The position numbers and the translations under genes were made by a program. The notes beneath the pieces are model-generated. The model ran no database searches. It was not told the origin of the DNA and was given only the letters and a program-made list of their open reading frames with translations. Below are positions 57,402 through 64,000 of a stretch of DNA of 64,000 nt, one piece after another. The stretch's first letter is position 1. Every line of letters starts with the position of its first letter. The DNA is from Helicostylum pulchrum (lineage: Eukaryota; Mucoromycota; Mucoromycetes; Mucorales; Mucoraceae): NCBI GenBank assembly GCA_025677825.1, contig JAIXMO010000007.1:558001-622000 (forward strand), read 5' to 3'.

Positions 57402-59256
57402 CTATATTATACGCGGGAGCCCTCCAAGAATTTCAAAGATAATGTTACTTTTTTTTGAGCTGTAAAAAGTAAATTTCTCCATCTTTTCGCACCTGAATGT
57501 TATCATGCCAGCAGTAGACGTTTGAATATCTTCCAAAGAGATCGACTCGAATATTGTATCTTTTTTATTTTTGAACTGATAATAGCTTTTTTCTCCATCC
57601 ATAAACTCAAAATTTACTAAACAAGAGTCTTTTGAAACAAGTTGTATATCGAAATAAAATACTTGCAGACTTTTAAACCGAGTCAAGTCAACTATGCAGT
57701 CTCGAGGAACTTCACTGTTATCAAATCGTCCACCTCGTTCACTTTTACAAGTAAAGATCTGTATACCAGGTAAATAACAGCTCAACAAGTCAAAATATTC
57801 TTGCGACGGAATGAAACCTTTTAATTTGACAACTTTCAAAGCTTCTGTTGAAACAATTGTGGGATCGTACTTTTCCACTCGTTTACGGAAACGATCTTTA
57901 CTACTAGACAAGATACATTCTTGACGAGGACTATTCACGCCCTTGATTTCTAAGCTTTGAAGATGAGGGCAGTTTATAAGCGAGTATTTCAATACTTTGA
58001 ATGCAAGTTCTGAATCGGTGATACAAATAAAAAACGTCGAGTTGTTAATAACTTCAGGACCTATAACGGAAATAGTTCGATCGGGTACAGCTAATTCGAA
58101 AACACGCTCGTCTCCACTGTCATCAAACAAATCAGCATACTTTAATCCATAATAAATTTGTAGATCTCTATTAGAGAACCTCATAGAATTATGCACAGAA
58201 CGGAAATCAGAAAACGAAGCAGTACAAGAAACCTTTTTGTCACCTTTAAATGCATTCAAGATTTTAAAAAAAATTGTCATATCTGATTCACCAATGTTCT
58301 CGTGTTCAGTTTCGTAGACTTTGTAGGGAATCCATTCTATAGATGCACTAGATAACTTGCTCATAACTTTTGCTAATTTCAACGCATTATCAACACCAAC
58401 TTGGTCTATCCAGTCATACAAATCAATACGGTTTATACCGATATCGAGACTTTCTACGAACTCGGGTAAATACTTTACGATACACTCGATGTAGTTTGTA
58501 GATATATTCGCAAACGAAATAGACAGCTCTTTTAAATGAGAATGTTGGTAGAATATGTTACTGTCAGCTTGAAAGGGAGGGGGGATGATTTGGAAGTCGT
58601 ACATTTTTATGGAAGTCAGACTAGGGCACACAACTTGCACTTCATATACTGCTACATAATCTTCGCTGTTATTGAAATATGAGATGAGTCAATTTTTTGA
58701 GTTGGCTCAAATAACTTAAAATACCACCATACTGAGATACTAGTGTAGATTCAATCCCATGATGCAATGATACGTGAGTGATAGAAGCGCGAAAATTGTA
58801 GTAAATGGAGCAATACAAATTGTTGCGACTCGATCCAGAGCTCTCATCGAAAATAACTTTTTCAAGTCTTGTCAAATATTGGCTGGTATCAATATCACGC
58901 AAGCATTTTGTGTAATCGGATGTGTTGATTCTTATTATTTTGAGGTCTGGAAAGTATTCAAAAAACTTTAAAAATGCTTGCTTTGTAAGTGGGACTTCAG
59001 GTTTGCGAGCACCCAGATGATAGCCATATATATCTTGACGAATGAGCACTTGTTCCGTCCAAACGCAGTACTTAAAACATTCCTCTTGATAGAGTGATGC
59101 TTTCAAGGCATCGCCATGCTCATTTATAGTAATCTCTTTGTAATAAACTCGGAATGCAGGTAGAGTCCAGTCTTTGCAAACTGTAGCGCAGTTACTGATG
59201 GTAGGTTTATCGAGTAGCTTAAATATTTGAAGATAAATCTCGTAAGGCAAGTTCAT
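57402..59256 (-). CDS. F-box protein with leucine-rich-repeat-like region, interrupted by one frameshift
   Basis: The N-terminal F-box (MNLPYEIYLQIFKLLDKPTI, then NCATVCKDW) starts at the Met at 59256; an upstream ATG at 59340 adds 28 residues and is less likely. A helical/LRR-like region follows (FEYFPDLKIIRINTSDYTK, LSQLKKLTHLIFQ). The frame ends at TAA 58669-58671. A second frame carries on from YFNNSEDYVAVYEVQVVCPS through further LRR-like segments (LKELSISFANIS, LQSLEIKG, FKSLQVFYFD) to 57402. Because a TGA in the second frame lies at 58689-58691, the shift must fall within 58672-58688. Joined, the product would be ~610 residues, a usual size for fungal F-box/LRR proteins that serve as SCF ubiquitin ligase receptors. 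It is either a recent pseudogene or a sequencing error. No intron restores the frame. Confidence 0.7.
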
Positions 59257-59369
59257 GTTGTTTAAAAAAGCTTTTTTTTTTCTTTTTGTTGACAGTACAA
59301 AAGAAAAAAAGGGAGGTGGATGCTGTTTTTGTTCGAGCATTAATCACGTAAGTCGTGTTTTTTTTTTGG

Positions 59370-60453
59370 CAACTCAGTGTAGTGTTCACGAGAAACTAAA
59401 ATAATATCACGTCTTCGTATAATATTTTGAAAATAACGAGAAGAGAATGATGCGGCTTTATTGATTAAGTATATCAATCCAAGTAACCTCCAGAGTTTTA
59501 CTGAGAGGTTTTGTTTTTCATAATCATTTTCATTAAGTTAAATATATGTAATACCTCTGTCCGAGGACAAAGGTAAATGTTCAAAAAATTCTTATTTAAG
59601 AAACGAAAGTTTCTTAAGTAAGGTAAACTACAAGCTACTCCAAACTGGTTTCTCAAAGTGGTTCTCAAATGAATTCCTCCTTATACTTCTGGGTATCTAT
59701 GAAGTTTCCTTCACGTAAGAGGCCTTACTTTCTAGATCATCCTTAAAGACAACAATAAGCTCGACTGTTAAAGTCGACCATGCTCCCGATTCTTTGGCTT
59801 GGGCAAAGAACCTTGTATATATGTCTTAAATGCCATTACAGGAGTCGACTGACAAACCTATCATATAACTCACACCAGAACAAGACAACAGAACAAAATA
59901 CACAAGAGCCAAAGTACCTTGAAATTATTGTAAAGTTAATAATGCATATATTAATGAAGTTAACATAAAATACTTACCAAAAGTAATCCAAGCACCAACA
60001 GATATATCGTAACAAATGCACCAGAGAGCTTCCACTACCAGAAAAAAAAACTTGCAAGGATAAAAGACAACAAGGATAAAAGACCACAAAAAAAAGACTA
60101 CGCAAAAAAAAGACCACACACTAGAAACAACATTCTTAAAATCACTAATAGGATAAAAATTTAGTCTCTAATAAAATGTAATATGTATAAATATATGCGT
60201 ACTTACTTATAGAATAAGAGGGTGGCCACCCAGAAGGATAAAAACTCATAAAAAAAATAAAGACATGAAGAAGAAGAAGAAGAAGAAGACACAAACACAT
60301 ATACACAGACACACACACAGACACACAGACACATACACTAGCGCGCCCACTTAACACGGGAAAACTACGCTTTTTTACCACAGCATGCCCACCACGGGAA
60401 AACGATGCTTTTTCGTCATTAAAAAATAAAAATAAAAATAAAAATAAAAAAAA
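59370..60453 (-). repeat. Dispersed repeat A, copy 2
   Basis: Matches 26616-27684 with scattered substitutions and a few indels; for example an 18-base stretch around 27230 is missing near 59990. The A-tail here is (AAAAT)n, whereas copy 1 has pure A. The minus-strand intron-like signals and AATAAA are conserved. It starts ~110 bp upstream of the F-box gene start. Confidence 0.85.
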
Positions 60454-61173
60454 GAGCGCCAGCTCCAGACCAAAACTAATGGTACCAGAAAAGGATGAAG
60501 AACCACCATAACAATGTTGAATTGATTATGGAAGCAAAGTAAGAGGTAGCAAATCACTCCAAAAGAAACCTCCCATGAGAAACCAAAGTAGCTTGAGTAT
60601 TAAAGATAAGGAAAAAAAAAGGGAAAAAAGAAAAAAAGAGGGGGTTTTGTGTTTACAAAAAAAAACGTCCTCACAAAAATTAAGCCAATGAAAGGAGAGA
60701 TCGGTCTGAGGGAGGTTTTCAGCATGATTTTTTTTACTTGTAAAAAGTAAAATGATATTTCTTTCTTTTGGTATTTTTACTAATATTTGTAAGCTATAAC
60801 TACAGATTAAAAAAAGATTTCTATTGAGAAGTGTCAATAGGATAAAAGAAAAAAAAACTAGACCACAGCCTTTTTTTTTCTGACAAAAAAATACGGCATT
60901 AACTAGAAACTGGTACTAATTTCAAACAATAATTAAATACACTGGGAGAGTAGTGCTGCTATAATATCTAACAAACACACACAGTGAAATAAGATTGATA
61001 AATATATTTTTTTATTCTATAATTATAAAAAAAAATGATTGAATTTATAATAAAAGGAGGGAAGATTAGGTATTGAATGCTAAAAAAAGAAGGGGTTTAT
61101 GAGTGATGCACGTTTAAAAGGAGATAAAATAAAGGAGCGAGATGAAAAACGAGAGAGAAAGTGATTATTTGAT
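60454..61173. other. Intergenic region
   Basis: AT-rich, between repeat A and the helicase 3' end. Frames at 60375-60837 are hydrophobic low complexity and not credible. No RNA gene seen. Confidence 0.45.
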
Positions 61174-63370
61174 TTAATAACCACCACGTCCTCCACCGTA
61201 TCCACCACGTCCACCACCACGGCCACCACCGCGGCCTCCACCATAGCCTCCACCGCCACCACCGCGGCCTCCACCATAGCCTCCACCGCCACCACCACGG
61301 CCTCCACCATAACCACCGCCATAACCACCACGTCCTCCGCCACGTCCTCCACCACCACCATAACTGCTTCCACCGCCATAACCACCACGACCACCTCTGT
61401 TATCACGTTCTTGAAGAGGAGGTAAAGTAGTAGGAGCAGTGAGGGTAATGTTTTGAGTGGTCCAAGGTCTACCGGCTAAGAGAATGGTACCGTCATCCTT
61501 TACTTCAACCTTTGTACAACTGATATCGAACAAAACACCCATAGAATCTTGGGTCATACGCCAGCTCTTAAGATCATCGTAGCCTAATTCGGGGTATTCA
61601 CGACTCAAGATGTTACGAACATAACCAGGATGTTGAATAGCATAACCTAACTCCATCAAAAGAGTAGTTTGACCTTCTTGAGAAGTTAAAAGAGAACGAG
61701 AGGGAACACCTTGGTGATAACCAGTCATAAAGGCAAGAGCGGCGGCAACAGTGTTTTCAGCACCGTGCTTAGCAATTAATTGTTTAGCGGATTCGGCAAA
61801 GAAAGGTAAAACATCAGGCTTGACGGAATCAATAGACTTGAAGGCATCTTCAGTAGTGGCTTCAATAATATCTTCAGGACGAGGAGCAGACAATTGTTCG
61901 AATTGAACACCAGTACGCTTAGAGATATAACCCAAGAGTCCTTCTTCAGCAGGCTTGAAGAAAGTAACACAGACACCGGAGCGACCAGCACGACCAGTAC
62001 GACCTGAACGATGGACATAAGATTCGGGATCCTTGGGGGGTTGACAGTTGATAACTAAATCGACTTGAGGGATATCCAAACCACGAGCAAGAACATCGGT
62101 ACAGACAATACACTTGTATTTACCTTCACGGAAAGCCTTCATGGTAGATTCACGAGAGGATTGAGCAATATCACCATGTAAAACAGCAGCATCTTGCTTG
62201 ATCTTTTCATGAGAGCCTAATTCGTTAGCATCGGCTTTGGTGGCACAGAAAATAACGGTTAAACCACTACGACCATAGACGTTTACAACATCACCAATAA
62301 TATCAGCACGGGTATGGTAAGAAGATGGCATAGCAATATGACGAATGTTAGTGTTGGTTCTGTTCTTGGCGTTACCGATTAAATCAATACGTTCATAATC
62401 TTCCTTGAGGAAACGCTTGATGGTCTCCATGACAGATTCAGGAACAGTAGCAGAGAATAACAAAGTTTGATAATCACGGGTAGCCTTTTGTTCTTGAATA
62501 GAAGATAATAAGTTGAACATATCTTCCTCGAAACCACGAGCATCCAACATCTCATCGGCTTCATCTAAAATGATGAACTTGAGATCACTTAATTTCATGT
62601 TACCAAACTTGATATGATCGAGGATACGACCGGGAGTACCGACAACGACATCAACACCGTCACGGAAAACAGAGGTTTGCTCGTTATAAGGGACACCACC
62701 ATATACAGGTAAGGTCTTGAGTCTGTTACCAGATAATTGTTCGAAATCACCACAGACTTGCTTGGCTAAATCACGAGTAGGACAAAGAACAAGAACACGA
62801 GGGGATCTACCACGACGTTCCTTATATTCGGTATCAAGAGATAATCTTTCAATGACAGGTAAAGCAAAGGCAAGAGTCTTACCGGTACCAGTACGAGCAC
62901 GAGCTAAAACATCATTACCTTCATAAATAAGATCAAAAGTAGCAGCTTGGATATCGAAAAGAGACTTGATACCCTTTGCGTTCAAGTTATCAATAGTATT
63001 TTGAGAGATACGGAAGTTTGAAAGACGCAAGTTCTCAGGAATTTCATCACCGATTTCCTTTTCTTCAATTACCTTACGCTTCTTGTTATCAGGTTCAGCA
63101 ATAACAGGAGATTCCTCGACTTTAACTTCTTTAGTCTCAGCAACTTCTTCAGCCTTGGTCTCAGCAACAACAACCTCCTTGGTCTTTACTTCTTCAGAAG
63201 ACTTTTCTTCTCTATCTCTCTTGCGAGAAGACTTTTCCTTCTTCTCCTTCTTTTCTTTTCTTTCCTTCTTCTCGGGACGGACTATTATAAGTAATGTGTA
63301 AGTATATATGTGTTAAGCTTAATATTGTTATTGTTATCGTACCTTCTTTATGTTCAACAGTACTAGGCAT
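61174..63370 (-). CDS. Nucleolar DEAD-box RNA helicase, Gu/DDX21 type with RGG tail
   Basis: Two exons (63370-63343, 63281-61174) encode 711 residues. A Lys/Glu-rich N-terminus leads to the Q-motif (LSNFRISQNTIDNLNAKGI, then SLFDIQAATF). The helicase motifs are ARTGTGKT (I), PTRDLAKQV (Ia), GTPGRILDH (Ib), DEAD (II), SAT (III), VARGLD-type VLARGLDIPQVDLVI (V) and HRSGRTGRAGR (VI). An ALAFMTGY...GYAIQHPG region precedes a GUCT-like domain (MGVLFDISCTKVEVKDDGTI), as in DDX21/DDX50 and plant homologues. The last ~85 residues are RGG/GGYGG repeats that bind RNA. It probably acts in rRNA processing in the nucleolus. Codons are strongly biased, suggesting high expression. Confidence 0.9.
61190..61390. 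repeat. Coding RGG/GGYGG minisatellite
   Basis: GC-rich repeat of CCACCACCGCGGCCTCCACC-type units encoding Gly/Arg/Tyr-rich repeats at the helicase C-terminus. It contrasts with the AT-rich surroundings and includes two identical ~40-bp units near 61240-61290. Confidence 0.85.
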
Positions 63371-64000
63371 CTTTAAATATTTTTCTTTTTATGATCAAGA
63401 TCCTTAGAAGTATACTTTTTTAAAAAAAATAATAAAAAATTAAGCTAAATATTGTACAGAAAAAAAAAAAAAAAAAAAAGTGACGGCTATAAAAAAATGT
63501 CACACTATCAAGTCTCAGTTATAGGTGTTACATTCTGTTTTCTAATTGTTCTGCACCAATGAAAAATATCATGTTATCTTACTTGATAAGTTTTCTTTTC
63601 ATTTTAAAAGAAGCCCAATTAAAAAATAAAAAGATGTTTTGCACAGAAGACTGCAGAAAAAAAATAGCACAAAGTAAAAAAATAGCTTTCTTCGAATGAA
63701 TTAAAAAGTGCTGTACTTCAAAAAAAAAAGCTTATTTTGTTTCTCTCTTTCTAAACAATCAGTGTGAAACAGTGCGATGTTTTAGAAAAATAAAACTATT
63801 CAAGTGATCGGACAGGGCGGGCCGATAATGACAATCACGGGGAATCCCTTTTTTTTTTGGGATATATATTATGGAGAATCCTTGATGCATACACGTTCAG
63901 GCGAAAAAGAGTAAAAAAAAAGAACTTCTTGCATGAAACAAGTGTAGATAAATACAAAAATGATTTATTAGATCACTCTTGATAAAATAGCGTCTATTCA
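63371..64000. other. Intergenic region at window end
   Basis: Helicase promoter region and AT-rich sequence with poly-A at 63460-63479. No gene start or RNA gene seen. A gene could begin beyond the window. Confidence 0.45.

Noticed and set aside
58774..58971. 65-codon plus-strand frame
   Set aside because: Antisense shadow of the F-box gene.
60145..60381. 78-codon minus-strand frame with VCVCVSVCVSV repeats
   Set aside because: Translation of a CA microsatellite and GAA repeat inside repeat A; the corresponding frame in copy 1 is disrupted.

Overview
The window is nuclear DNA from an early-diverging filamentous fungus, most likely Mucoromycota (Mucorales-like). It is AT-rich, with long A/T homopolymer runs. 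Genes carry many short GT-AG introns of about 45-290 bp. Protein-coding genes of clear fungal type (Zn2Cys6 regulator, DUR3 urea transporter, Cdc24 with CH/DH/PH/PB1 domains, cerevisin-type protease) lie beside degenerate members of dispersed gene families that resemble those I associate with Mucorales. No prokaryotic operon features, CRISPR array, rRNA or tRNA gene was recognised. Exon models were built by hand from splice signals and checked for frame closure. They are predictions without transcript support.

Layout. Bases 1-8400 are a repeat-rich graveyard: a Harbinger-type transposase relic, a spliced and frameshifted relic with a GYVRKS motif, a coiled-coil/acidic gene relic with an in-frame stop, the first copy of an ~880 bp dispersed repeat, a decayed C2H2 zinc-finger gene and a frameshifted relic ending in an EVSGP motif. 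Bases 8896-25331 are dense housekeeping: RPL36, an MFS DHA1-type transporter, CDC24, the Fe-S co-chaperone HSCB, a 1405-residue nucleoside diphosphate kinase fused to a repetitive acidic tail, and DUR3 with GATA motifs upstream. Bases 26432-28670 form a nested repeat island bounded by inverted CAGTAGCCGCTCT ends flanked by TA. Bases 28891-43903 carry a Zn2Cys6 factor, a divergent pair of damage-repair genes (isoaspartyl methyltransferase and DJ-1 family), RPL5, an unrecognised coiled-coil/polyQ protein, the PDH E2 subunit, ATP synthase subunit K and a secreted double-psi beta-barrel protein. Bases 43904-50082 are mostly gene-free, with a TA-flanked foldback element and a decayed gene. Bases 50083-63370 carry an unknown spliced gene with a possible 12-nt microexon, a CsbD-tailed His/Asn/Gly-rich protein, a SNAPC1-like subunit, a subtilisin, a frameshifted F-box protein, a second copy of the ~1.05 kb repeat and a Gu/DDX21-type DEAD-box helicase with an RGG tail.

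Functional links. RPL36, RPL5, the helicase and the SNAPC1-like subunit belong to ribosome/RNA production. HSCB, PDH E2 and Atp19 are mitochondrial. DUR3 fits GATA-factor nitrogen control. The isoaspartyl methyltransferase and DJ-1 genes share a 204 bp intergenic region and could be co-regulated. The most unusual items are the NDPK fusion, the TIR-bounded composite island and the intron-bearing two-copy repeat.
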